NCBI RefSeq assembly: GCF_000313135.1
Contig: NW_004457532.1
Coordinates: 173,155-237,154, forward strand
Length of the DNA: 64,000 nucleotides
From: Acanthamoeba castellanii str. Neff
Taxonomy: Eukaryota > Discosea > Longamoebia > Acanthamoebidae
Reading direction: 5' to 3'
The translations under genes were made by a program, and so were the position numbers. The notes under the pieces were generated by a model. That model was not told the origin of the DNA and made no database searches. It saw nothing but the letters and a program-made list of their open reading frames with translations. Shown in pieces: positions 24,035-34,557 of this stretch (its first letter is position 1; each line of letters opens with the position of its first letter).

Positions 24035-24582
24035 CTCGGAGCGTATGGGCGAAAAAAAAATTCAAAAACTACAAAGGCAATTTCTTTTTGATTAAAATTT
24101 CTTGCGTCATTTCTCTTTGGTCAACATTCACGAGAAGGAGGGTGTTCTGCGCAGCTGTGGCAGACGCCGCAGGCCATAATGGTGTGCCATCATTGGCGGT
24201 CATTACCGTGATTAATGCCTGGATTAATACAATTGTCGACATAAATTAGCATTAGGTAATATCAGCGAGTAAATAGTTGCCGGTTTGGTGATGATCTCAA
24301 CCAGTCGGGCAGCGACACGCGTGCGAAACTCCACAGCCGTCGGGAACTTACTTAGGTTCGCCAAAGATTCAGTCACCAACCGCAGAGGAAGAAGTGCCGC
24401 TCCCAGCCAAGCCGCTTCAAGGTCTGGACGACGAGCAAGAAGAAGAACAAGGAAAAACTGCAAGCAGGCCTGTTTTCTTGTTTTACGGAAGGGCCTTGCT
24501 TCATTCATCTCATAGGATCGGTGGTCCCTCCATGACGCACATCTTCCCCACTCTTTCAGCATCTCCCCTTCATCGCAGCACC
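24035..24582. promoter_or_regulatory. AT-rich divergent promoter region, RF1 / homeobox genes
   Basis: This 548 bp interval is much richer in A+T than the flanking genes, especially 24050-24120 and 24180-24275. It must hold promoters and 5' UTRs for both divergent genes. It contains a cluster of ATTA/TAAT cores, listed separately. No TATA box is assigned. Confidence 0.6.
24202..24260. promoter_or_regulatory. Cluster of ATTA/TAAT homeodomain-type core sites
   Basis: Within 59 bp the cores ATTA (24202), ATTAAT (24211), ATTAAT (24223), ATTA (24245), ATTA (24251) and TAAT (24257) occur. TAAT is the core bound by most homeodomains with Gln50, which is what the adjacent gene encodes. Binding is inferred, not shown. 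Confidence 0.4.
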
Positions 24583-26806
24583 ATGGAGCCCTGGGGCCGC
24601 CGCAAGCACAAGCTAATCAAAGAGTACGTTTCTACACACCCCGGCCGAAACGCAGACACGACCACCCGCAGCGCATCACAACACGGAATACGCCAACGAC
24701 AACCGCCACCATCACCAAAATATATTACTTTTGCGATACGGGTGGGTCCACCGGCTCTCCCGAAGTTCTTTGCTAACGACTTCATCTCCTCGTCGCAGGG
24801 AGGCGGACAACGACGACGGCGACAACTGCCGGCAGCAGCAGCGGCAAGAGCGGGCCACGACGACGCAGGCGATGGGGCTCGACCGCATCATGACACCCCC
24901 TTCCTCTTCGGCATCAACGATGCCCGTGGCCTGGATGCTGCCAACAACAACAACGACCACCACCACCGCCAGCGACTACGCCAAATCTTCCGCATCTTCT
25001 GCTGCCCCGACATCTACGACGACCGCCTCGAGTCGCATCCCGGCGCAGGACATCATCCTCTCCACCCTGCACCAGCTCCTCGACCCCGCCCTCCAGCCGC
25101 CACCGCCCCAGCCCCACCACCAGCTGCCCCGACGCCCGGCGACCCGCGCATCGCCATCATCATCATCCGCCAACGATGTAGTCGACATCACCAACCGCTC
25201 GTCGCGCAGCACCAGAAGCACCGGTACTCGCACCAAGCCACCACCGTCATCGTCATCGGCGTCGTCGGGCCGGGCCGTTCAACATCACCAGCGCCAGGAG
25301 AGCTCCGCCGGGGTGTCGGCAAACTCCCAAAGAGGAGCTCCGCCGCCGACGGCAATTTCCTTCCCCGGCTTCGTCAACGCTGCTGGACCCGCCGCCAGCG
25401 CGCCCGGTCTCTCGGCGCTGGTCCAGGACCTGTCATCGTCGCTGCCGCATCTGCTGCAGGTCGCCGCCTTCTCGGGGATCTCGCCCCAGGCGCTCCTCGC
25501 CTCCCTTGTCACCGCCATGCCCGCCGGCGTCGATCCCGCTACTCTCCAGCTCCAGTCACAGCCCCAGCCACAGCGCCAGGGTGCGGCGGCCATGGGCTCC
25601 AGTTCAGGGTCTACCACTACAACTGCTGCCGCTGCTACGAAGGCGCCGGCGCCGACACCGCACATCCCAGACCCGACGTACCCGCGCGCGGTGACGACAG
25701 CCCATAAGCTCCCGTTGCCCAAGGCACACAGCGGCGGCGGCGGCCTCTCGTTCACGCCGTCGGTCACGTCGGCCTTCACCTCCCTCAAGCGCCCCGGCGA
25801 GGTGGCCAGGTCGTCGCCCCCGCGCTCGCCCAACCCGCCACCACTTTCGAGCGCCGCCGCGGCCAGGGCCACCACCGCCGGCAAGCCGACTCCGACGAGC
25901 AGCGTGCCCCTGCCGGCCCTCGCCGTGCCCGGCTTCCCGGGGCTGCCCCCGCCCGACTACGCCGCCACGCTGGCCGCCTTGGCCGCATCGCAGCAGCCGC
26001 CGATGGCTGCCCCCGCGGGGGCGGCGGCCACCACCGACTACCAGGCGCGGATGCAGCAGTACATGCAGTTCCTCCTCCTACTCCAGCAGCAGCAGCCTCC
26101 GCAACAGCAGCAGCTGCCGCCGGGTTTCGCGGTGGCGCCTCTGCCGTACATCACCACGCCCCTCGGTTCCATCATCACCGCCCCCGCGCAGTCGTCGTTG
26201 TCTTCGTCGGCGGCCTCGACGACATCGACATCGGGCAAGCGGGCACGGACGAGCGTCAAGCAAGAGAGCGGCGGTACCAAGCGCAGCAGGGGGTCGCGCG
26301 ACGACTGTCCAGTGACGGGCCGCACCAGCTCCAATGCGGGGCCGGCCCCGACCGGCGACGCCAGCGACACGGCCGCGTCGCGTAAGCGGACCAGGCTGGA
26401 CGACCAATACGGCCAGCTGACCGACCTGGGTCCTCCCCCTCGCACTGCCGGCGGTGCAACACGAGACGGCAGCGCTCAGCCGACCCCGCGCCGCCGCGCC
26501 GAGGCCAGCTTCGGCGACGGCGACGACGATGATGATGACGCGGTGAAGCGGAAGCGGATCAACCAGAGCCAGCTCGACGTGCTCGAGGCGGCCTACCTGG
26601 ACGACCCTCTGCCGAGCCGGAGGACCAAGCAGCGGCTCTCCACCCAGCTCGGCATCTCCATCAAGCGCGTCCAGATCTGGTTCCAGAACAGGCGGGCCAA
26701 GCAGAAGAGGCAGAGGAAGGACGGGTCCGACAGCGGAGGCGACACGTTTCCCGAAGACGGGAGCGACGACCCCCCGTCCGGGGGCCTGTTCGGCCTCATG
26801 GACTAG
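24583..26806 (+). CDS. Homeodomain transcription factor, about 680 aa
   Basis: Two exons. Exon 1 (24583-24623) encodes MEPWGRRKHKLIKE and joins exon 2 (24799-26806) in phase. An upstream in-frame-like ATG at 24532 is an alternative start. Most of the protein is disordered Ser/Thr/Pro/Ala-rich sequence with short Gln runs, typical of activation regions. The homeodomain lies about 55 residues from the C-terminus. It begins KRKRINQSQLDVLEAAYL and ends in recognition helix VQIWFQNRRAKQKRQRK, with invariant W48, F49, N51 and R53, Gln at position 50, and 60-residue spacing with no TALE insertion. An acidic patch (DGDDDDDDAV) precedes it. Expected to be a nuclear sequence-specific DNA-binding regulator; the targets are unknown. 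Confidence 0.95.
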
Positions 26807-26960
26807 CGAGGCGCGTCGTGGCCATCAATCCTGCGCCTCTCATCGCTTCGTTGTACATATCTACACATGCATAGCACGACACCTCGTCAGCTCAGCAGAA
26901 TAAGAATAAGAAGAATACGTTATTGTTGTCGCTCGAGCTGGCCGGGATTGAACGGAGCGA

Positions 26961-29241
26961 TCACGAGCGGGCGATGGCCATGCCGTCAGCGCGAGGGTCG
27001 GAGCCGGCCCAGAAGACGCCCGTGACGGGGTGGCGCCAGATGATCTGCCCGCGGCCGAACGTGGCCCGGTCGTGGTCCCGCACGATCACCACCCGGTGGC
27101 CCATGTCAGCCAGCTGCTGCACGACCGCCTCGGGCACGCCCTCCTCGATGGACACTGTGCCGTTGGACGTGCCGTCCTCGATGCAGAAGCGGGGCGCGTC
27201 CACCGCCTGCTGCGGGTTCATCTTGTAGTCGATCATGTTCAGCAGCACTTGCACATGGCCCTGATCGACGACCAACGAGACGGGTCAGGGGATATGAACT
27301 CGCGCGAGTTCACGCGAGACGAGGGCATGTACCTGCGGCTGCATGAACCCGCCCATCACACCGAAGGAGCAATAGAGCTCGACCTTGCCATTCACCTGCG
27401 CGACAGACAGTGAGAGGGCAGGAGCGCAAAGGGAACGTTGACATGCGGGTAGCCAGGCTAACCTGGTGCGTGGCCATGCCGGGGATAATGGTGTGGTACG
27501 GCCTCTTGTTGCCCTCCAGCATGTTCGGCGAGCCCTCCTCCAGTGTAAAGTTGGCCCCGCGGTTCTGAAGCGTAAAGCCGCACCCTGGTGGGAGCGACAA
27601 CAGATACCACACGACGCGTCACTCCACGCCGATCGCGCACGCTGGTCGTTCATGATGCACCGGTGAGTGGGGGAGCACGCGAGTACTGTAGACGAACCCT
27701 TGGGGATGATCCCGCTGCCGAATCCCACGTAGTTGGAGTTGATGAAGCTGCAGGCGTTGCCCTGCTCGTCGACCACCGAGAAGTAGACGGTACAAGAGGA
27801 CGAAGCGGGCGAGCCCTTCTCGACGTCGACGGCGGCCTTGTCCGGCTTGAAGTACTGCTCGAGCCGCGCCTTGGCGTAGCGGTCCGACAGCAGCTCTTCA
27901 ATGGGCACGTGCACGCGCGACGGGTCCGCCACGTAGTACCGCGTGTCGGCGAAGGCGATCCGCACGCACTCGATGAGCGTGTGCAGGTACTCGGCCGAGT
28001 TGTGCTCGAGCTTGTCCGGGATGGTGTGCTCCTCGAGTTGCTTGAGCATGTTGAGGGCCATCAGGGCCGTGATGCCCTGGCCATTGGGCGGGATCTCGTA
28101 CACGTTCACTCCCTGCCGGGCCGCAGCGATACGAATCAGCGTCGCCACACCGTGACATGAGCGTGCCAGTGCGGCGGGAGGGGAGTGCACCTTGTAGTTG
28201 ACCGAAATGGGCTTGTCCATGGTGGAGCGGTGGTTCTTGAGGTCGTCCAGGGTGAGGAGACTGCCAAGGCCGCTCAGCACCTGTACGATCTCCTCGGCGA
28301 TGCGGCCCTCGTAGAAGCCCTTCTTGCCATGCTTGGCCAGCTCGCGAAACGTGTTGGCCAGGTTGGGCATGCGCATCACCTCGCCCGCCTCCGGCGCGCG
28401 TCCATGCAGCAGCATTTCATCAGCATGCGGCCTAATAACGTGTTATCGGCTCGTCAGTGATTGAACGGTGGTGTGTCCGTTGTTAGTTGGCGAGAGCGGG
28501 CAGTAGCGGTACCCGTTCCTGAGCTGGCCAACGCCCTTGGCCCAATGGTAAGCGGTGATGGGCGAGACGGGGAAACCGCGATCGGCCATGTCGATCGCCG
28601 GCTGCAGGATGTCGGCCAGCGTGAGGCGCCCGCTGCCGAAGGTCTCCACCGTGTCGATCCACCCTAAATGTGAGATCAGTATCGACAGAGGCAACACAGA
28701 TTGCGAGCGATCTGGGTACCGGCGGCAGCGCCGGGCACGGTGACGGTGTGGGGCGAGTATCGGGGCAGATGCTTGGCGCCCTCTTGCACGACACCCAGCT
28801 CCTTGAGCTTGGCGACCGACTGGGCCGCGGGGCAGCGACCGCTGCCGTTGAGTCCGCGCACCTCGCCCGTCTCGGCGTTGAAGAACAGACAGAAGCAGTC
28901 ACCACCAATGCCCGTGCTCGTGGGCTCGGTCACCTGCATACCACCACAAGCGACCACGTCTACACGCTGCGGAGGACTGAAGCAGGGACGGAGATAGCAA
29001 GGTGGTAAGGTACATTGAGCGCAGCGGCAACGGCCACGGCAGCGTCGGCAGCATTGCCACCCTTCTCGAGGATCTGTATACCAACTAGATGGGGGTTAGC
29101 TGCTAAAACGAGGACGTGTGAAGGTTGGGCCGGAGAGCAAAGAGCTCACGTACTCTGCGAGGCGAGCGGTTGGCTGGATGACACAATGCCACGAGTGCCA
29201 ACTACGGGGGACCGACGCGAACGCCAATTTGCTGCTTCCAT
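26961..29241 (-). CDS. Gamma-glutamyltranspeptidase-family Ntn hydrolase (YwrD-like)
   Basis: About nine exons, starting [18 protein letters not shown]. The first join restores [20 protein letters not shown], the N-terminal signature of the family ([14 protein letters not shown], then [12 protein letters not shown]). The heavy-chain part follows ([27 protein letters not shown]). Then comes the autoprocessing site before the nucleophile Thr in [16 protein letters not shown], with [14 protein letters not shown] downstream and the small-subunit end ([20 protein letters not shown]...). These enzymes cleave gamma-glutamyl bonds such as in glutathione, or act as cephalosporin-acylase-like amidases. 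The absence of an obvious signal peptide or membrane anchor and the TVYFSVVD form favour the cytosolic YwrD-type subgroup. The start is only 168 bp from the divergent NASP gene. Confidence 0.88.
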
Positions 29242-29341
29242 CTTCTTCGCTTGCTGCTCACTGCGGTGGTGTCGGCGACAGAGCTCCTCCCAGCACTTTT
29301 CGCTGGCTGTCTTGCGCTGCCCAGTTTTTTGTGCCTTTCTG

Positions 29342-29366
29342 TTGGCGCGAAAAAAGAGCGGGAAAG
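29342..29366. promoter_or_regulatory. E2F-like sites upstream of NASP
   Basis: TTGGCGCGAAAA at 29342-29353 (reverse complement TTTTCGCGCCAA, a textbook E2F/DP consensus) and GCGGGAAA at 29358-29365. They lie 44-67 bp upstream of the NASP start and about 100 bp from the divergent GGT-family start. Inferred from motif match. Confidence 0.55.
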
Positions 29367-29408
29367 GATCAAGGCCGATTTGCTGGCACACCCCTTTTAG
29401 GCAGAATC

Positions 29409-30876
29409 ATGCAAGGCGAGGCGCAGGAATCGGCAACGACCACGACAGCGAGTCCGTCAGTAGAACTGGATGCTGAATTCCAGAGGGCCAAGGCCCTTCT
29501 GAATCAAGACAAATTCGATGAGGCCAGCGACATCTTCAGCTCCCTCCTTGCTTCCAGGTCCCCCATCCTCTCCGATTCAACTGCTTAGCATTTCCTCGTT
29601 CGTTGAGGGCGCTGTTTTAACCGTTGTCGCCCTTAGGGTCGAGACGGAGGGTGAAGTGGCGCCTGGCTTGGCTGTGCTCTACTACATGTACGGCACGGCC
29701 ATGCTTGGGCTCGCTAAGAAGGAGAGCGTCGACCTCCTGTCGACCATCATGCGGCGAAAGATGCGCGAGAGAAGCGGCGAGCCTGCCGACGAGGACGGCG
29801 ATGAGGACGAGGGAGACGAAGAAGCTGCAGCGAGTGCGTCACACCCTTCTGAGCACTGCCTCCCGTGCTCTCAAGACTGACGCTTGATCTTCACCCGGCG
29901 TGCAGCCTCGGCCGAAGAGTCCCTCGAGATTGCGTGGGAGGTGCTTGACACGGGTGCGTGGCGTCGTGTTCGGTTACGTGGGTGAGTGCGGCACTAATCG
30001 TTGGGTCGGCGGTACTGTTCGTTCGTCTAGCCCGCGTGATCTGGGAGAAAGACGAAGCCCAGGCCCTGCGGCTGGCCGACGTGCACATGCGCCTGGCAGA
30101 GGTACACGAGGAGAGCGACAACATAGCCGCGGCCATCGAGGAACACAAGCAGGCCCTCGCCCTCAGGCTGGCGCACCTCGAACCCCACTCGCGACTGCTC
30201 GCAGAGGTGTACTCGCGCCTGGCCTTTGACTACTCGCTGGAGAAGCAAAACGCGGAAGCCCGCAGCGCCCACGTCAAGGCCGCCGAGTGCGTCGAGAAGA
30301 AGCTCGCGCTGCTTGAGAGTGAGGTCGCCTCGTCCGCCGGCGACAAGGGAAAGGATAAGGCCGAGGGCGCTACGCCAGCGGCCACGGAAGAGATCGCCGA
30401 GCTGCGCGCCATCCTCGAGGACCTGCGCGAGAAGGTAAAAACTTTCGCATGAGGACCTGTGCCGGACACACGACACACGACACATATTCAACACTTTCTT
30501 TTGGGGTGATCACCAGATCGACGCGCTCAAGGACGCTGATGCCGAGGACGCGGCAGTGAAGGACGCCGGGGCGATGTTCAGCCCACCGTCTGCACAGCCC
30601 GTCCCGCTCTCTACGGACAAGCCGGCCACGACCGCTGCGCAGCCGGCCGTTCACCACCTGGGCGTGTTCGGCCGATCAAAGAAGGTTCCTCTCCCGTCGT
30701 CATCGTCTCCAGCTTCGACCACCGCCACGGCTACAACCTCGGAGGGCGAAGAGACCAAGGGCAAGCGCAAGAGGGAGCGGCCGGCGGAGGAGCCTGCCGA
30801 GATGCCGTCTGCCGTCGACGCTGACAGTGCCAAGAGCGACGACGTCGCCCTGAAGAAGGCCAGGACGGAGCAGTGA
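29409..30876 (+). CDS. NASP: NASP/Sim3/Hif1-type histone chaperone (SHNi-TPR)
   Basis: Five or six exons starting MQGEAQESATTTT. Residues about 20-50 (FQRAKALLNQDKFDEASDIF) are TPR 1. A second TPR is interrupted by an acidic stretch (DEDGDEDEGDEE), the hallmark of this family. The SHNi-TPR core follows (LEIAWEVLDTARVIW, ADVHMRLAEVHEESDN, LLAEVYSRLAFDYSL), collinear with vertebrate NASP. A coiled-coil segment and a basic tail with an NLS-like KGKRKRERP end the protein. NASP proteins bind H3-H4 (and linker histones) in nucleus and cytosol and keep the soluble histone pool. E2F-like sites just upstream fit S-phase expression. Confidence 0.9.
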
Positions 30877-31006
30877 GCGATCTGCTTGTCCGGTGGTACT
30901 TGCGAGTGAACGTCGTCGGCAATTAAAAGGGAGTGGATCTCTATTGTTGTTAACACATAGTTGGGCACACCAGACTGTCTGTGGTCTCTCTCTCTCTCTC
31001 TCCGGC

Positions 31007-31109
31007 TCAAGCGTAATTCCACCTGTAGGAGGCTATTGCGCCCTTCTGGCTGCAGCGCAGCGCGCTCCGGAAGTGCACGCACACAACACGAGCCAAGTGT
31101 CCAGCATCT

Positions 31110-31150
<41 letters not shown>

Positions 31151-32030
31151 CACGGGAAGCCAGGCCTCGGCTGAGGGCCGGATGGTGATGAACAGCTTGA
31201 CGTCCGCGTAGTCGGTTGTGATGAAGGGACCGGTGGGAGCGCCACCCTGGCACTGATCGTAGAGCGCCATCGCTGGCCTGGCGCCGGAGGCGAACAGTAG
31301 GAGCCGCACCACCGATGCCACAGGTCCATCTGTGGCATCGAAGGTCTGCACCATCGTGTAGATGGCATTCAAAGGTGATGCATGTGAACGACTACTCTTC
31401 ACATGCAGCACTGTGCAGTGTGCAGGTTGTAGGGTTTGGTACGTACCTGTGACGAGCAGCCACAGCTCACAAAGCATGTGAAGAGCTCGGCCCAGGGCCT
31501 CCTGCTCCACATCTGCCCGGCTGTGAGGAGCTCCTCTTTGACGGACGACCGGTAGTATGGATCGTTATCGTAATCATCATCCTCATCATCGCTGCTAAAC
31601 ACCGGCAAGTCCTGAGCTTCGCTGATGGCCACGAGGTGGTGATCAGCCCAGTCGGGCGGAGCGCCGGGCCTGCCGTCCTTGCGCCGCCACATGTACATGA
31701 CCGTGCCCGTGGGCTCCCTGCTCGCCCACTTCTCCTCTTTTGCATCTAACAACCAGCGCCACGGTCAGGAATTGCGGAACGGGTTGGCGCTTTGGGGGGG
31801 CTTGTACAGCGGAGGTCGGGGTGTGGTGGGGGAAGGGATGACCATAGGCGGGCAGTGTGGTCGCGCACAAGGTCGAGGCTGACTGAGCGCCAAAGCTGGC
31901 ACACGGCCCACGTGGTGCGGACCCACGGGGCTATGTCGTCATCGGCGTGGCCGACGAGGAAAGAGAGCATGTGGCGCACCAGCTCCACCGGTACCTCCTG
32001 CTCACCCAGCACCTGTGCGTGGGCACTCAT
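31007..32030 (-). CDS. Probable F-box protein with polyalanine tract
   Basis: The start MSAHAQVLGEQEVPVELVRH leads into an F-box-like helix pattern (VPVELVRHMLSFL ... VCQLWRSVSLDL), which would link it to SCF ubiquitin ligases through Skp1. A middle exon (KWASREPTGTVMYMWRRKDG ... acidic DDEDDDYDNDP ... WSRRPWAELFTCF) and a final exon (AIYTMVQTFDATDGPVASVV ... YRWNYA) follow. The final exon contains 12 consecutive alanines encoded by the CAG/CTG repeat. Exon joins around 31745-31880 and 31400-31440 are uncertain; the best in-phase options use weak sites. The start is 134 bp from the divergent small-protein gene. The F-box call rests on about 40 residues. Confidence 0.5.
31111..31146. repeat. 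(CAG)12 trinucleotide repeat
   Basis: Twelve uninterrupted CAG units on the + strand. On the minus strand they read GCT and encode the polyalanine tract of the probable F-box protein. Confidence 0.95.
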
Positions 32031-32164
32031 CCTTTGCACAAAGCTCGATGATCTGATTTGGCCAATAATTGTTTTCTTTTTTTTATTTGTGTTGGTGATT
32101 GCGCAAGGATTAGCAACCCACAACATTTTGGCAAGGGGGATCCATTTTCACCTTTTCCCACAAG

Positions 32165-32567
32165 ATGAAGAACACCAAGGCTTGGTTGTTGCAGCGAGGG
32201 CCGCGTGGATCGAAGTGGTTCCAGGTTTTTGCTGCTATGCGCTGATTCGGCTGCGGGTGATTAACTTGTGACTCGCTTAGATTGCACAAGTGATCGTACC
32301 CCTGTCGGCTGTGGTGGGAGGTGTGTTCTTCACCTTCATGGGAATCAAATCGCACAACAAGTATCAGTGGAAGGTCATCCAAGAGGGTATTTCCAGATTG
32401 AAATTTACATTGTGCACTTTTCTCCTTTCATCTTGTGACTTCATTCATTCTGTCGTGCAGAGGCTAACAACAAGCGCTGGTTGGAGAACATCAAACGCGA
32501 AAGGCGAGAGAAGATGCTGCGCCTACAACAAGCCGAGCAAATCGGCAGCCCAATGCGCTTGTCCTGA
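32165..32567 (+). CDS. Small single-pass membrane protein, about 90 aa, unknown family
   Basis: Three exons: 32165-32224, 32281-about 32387 and about 32461-32567, phases consistent. The protein starts MKNTKAWLLQRGPRGSKWFQ (basic) and then has one hydrophobic segment (VIVPLSAVVGGVFFTFMGI). A strongly basic and then Arg/Glu-rich helical tail follows (NNKRWLENIKRERREKMLRL). The layout of short basic head, one membrane span and charged tail is common among small inner-mitochondrial-membrane or ER proteins, but no family is recognised. Splice sites are strong and the hydrophobic segment is well formed, so the gene is likely real. Confidence 0.6.
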
Positions 32568-32719
32568 ACATTAGACAACGATATATGTCTCCCGCAGGAC
32601 CAGCACGTTGCACATAGTTGTACATATCATCACTACACATCCTTCGATCGCCACCCGAGCGAATAAATCGTGAGGAATAATAATCGCTTGGTCACAAATC
32701 ATTTATTGATCCTTCCGCC

Positions 32720-34066
32720 ATGGACACAGCAGGCAAGGTGCGAGTGAGTGACTGGGGCTGTTGTGGGCTTGGTCGCTCAGTGGGAGTGTCGGGGGAATGC
32801 AGGTGGCCATCGTGACGGGTGGAGCGCAAGGTATTGGCCGTGCCTGCTGCCTCCTTCTCGCCCAGCATGGCTTTTATGTTGTGTGCGGTGTACGTGTCCC
32901 CCCCCCCTCTCCCTCCTCTCTTCCTGTAGCCGCTCTTTCTCACCTCTCAACGTTTGCTTGCCTCTTGCAGGACGCCAACGAGGAAGCAGGCCGAAGCCTG
33001 GAAGAATGGAGCACGGCTCAACAGCGGCAAGACGACCCAAGCAGAATACTCTTCGTTCCCTTTGATGCCTCCCAGGGTGCGATTCCCACTGGAGTGTTCC
33101 TTCGTGTGCGACTCACCACCGCACGCACGATCCAAGGAGCGGACTGTGAGCGCTTGGTCAATGAAGCCATCAACAAGTTCGGCAGGATAGACGTTCTCTT
33201 CAACAATGTGGGGATTCAGCCAGCCCTCGCCCAAGTGCCCATCCACCTCCTCGAGGAACAGCATTGGGACAGCGTATGTGTTACAGCACATGACCCATCC
33301 CAGTGCCCTTTTTTTCTGAGCCATCTTCTTCATCTTCCTCTGCGTCAACAGATCATGGACGTCAACCTCAAGAGCATATTCTGGATGTGCAAGTTTTGTA
33401 TCCCGCACATGATGGAACAAAACAAGAAGTCGGATGACTGCTCCCAGTGCTCCATCATCAACAACGCCAGCATCCAGGCCATCAGCAGCCAGCCGCACGT
33501 GCCCGGTGAGAATTCCCGCTGCTGCCACTTCATCGTGATGTGCGCTCACTCGGGTGTCCTTTCCTCAGCCTATGCCGCGTCCAAGGGCGGCATCGTGGCT
33601 CTCACCCGGCAGCTGGCGTGCGACTATGGCCGCCACGGAATCCGGTTCGGCCCCTTCTTTCCTCCAATCGTACTTTTTCTCTACGAAGATCCCGCTCCTT
33701 CTATGGTGCTAGTCTCACTGTGCTATGTGCGAAAGCGTGAATGCGGTGAGCCCCGGCACCATCGCCACAGAGCTGGCCAGGAAGGCCACACCGGACTTCA
33801 CCTACGTGGAATCCAACACGTGCGTGGCTCTCGCCCCATTTCGTCTTCCCGTTTTGCCCCGACCTCACCTCAACTCACGTCTGGTTGCTTGACCTCCTTC
33901 GATCGCCGGTGGTGACAGGCCGCTCGGGCGGGTCGGCGATCCCGACGACGTCGCTTCGCTGGTGCTCTTCCTCGCCGGAGAAGGCGCCCGGTGGATCACG
34001 GGGCAGAACATACCGGTCGACGGAGGTATCACCATCAAGGGCGGCTGGGCTCCTCTAGCGCCCTGA
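32720..34066 (+). CDS. Short-chain dehydrogenase/reductase (classical SDR), about 265 aa
   Basis: About six exons starting [20 protein letters not shown]. The Rossmann motif TGGAQGIG, the structural NNVG (FNNVGIQ), the catalytic Ser region [12 protein letters not shown] and the catalytic YAASK are all present in classical order. The C-terminal half has [14 protein letters not shown] and [15 protein letters not shown], typical of bacterial-type FabG/glucose-dehydrogenase-like SDRs. It should be a soluble NAD(P)-dependent oxidoreductase; the substrate cannot be told. Length is normal and no signal peptide is seen. It is followed by a 491 bp gap. Confidence 0.9.
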
Positions 34067-34557
34067 CAGAGAGGCCGTGGTCTCCACCACTTCTCGCGAA
34101 AAGCAGAGAAAGCAGCTCCTCGGCCGAAGCCCCGAATAGAGCCGTTTAATTCGGCACTTACCAAAATAGGTTCGCGGATTCCAGCACCGCCACGACCCGC
34201 GGGTCTGGGACATTCATCTGGGCTCGTGTTTGGGCCACACGTGCGGCAATCCACGACCTCGATTTGGTGCAATTCCATATCCTCCTCTACACACCTTGTA
34301 CCGCACGAGAAGAAGCAGTCGCCGCAGAGAGAGCGAAGACAAGCAAGAGAAGGAGGAGGCCAGTGGACAGCACAAGCCACACACTCAGCAGAAGAAGGTG
34401 AAGCAACGTAACCGCATAATAGGGCCTGACTCTGGAACTCACAGACTTTCTGCGTCTTCTCCAGTGCGCACAGCTACCGCTTTCGGTCGACGGCATACCC
34501 GTGAGTGAACGAGGCAAAGAGGCAAAGAGGCCACCCGCCCACTCGTTCCTGAAGAAG
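34067..34557. other. Intergenic / 5' region of the Ser/Pro-rich gene
   Basis: No gene supported. The stretch 34310-34400 is purine-rich (GAGAAG-type), as in long 5' UTRs. A pyrimidine-rich run ending in CAG near 34470 could be an acceptor. The frame of the next gene stays open upstream to there, so an additional 5' coding exon is possible. Confidence 0.5.

Noticed and set aside
24394..25707. 437 aa plus-strand frame overlapping the homeobox exon
   Set aside because: It is offset from the homeodomain frame and encodes His/Arg/Pro-rich sequence typical of a shadow frame; the homeodomain frame is unambiguous.
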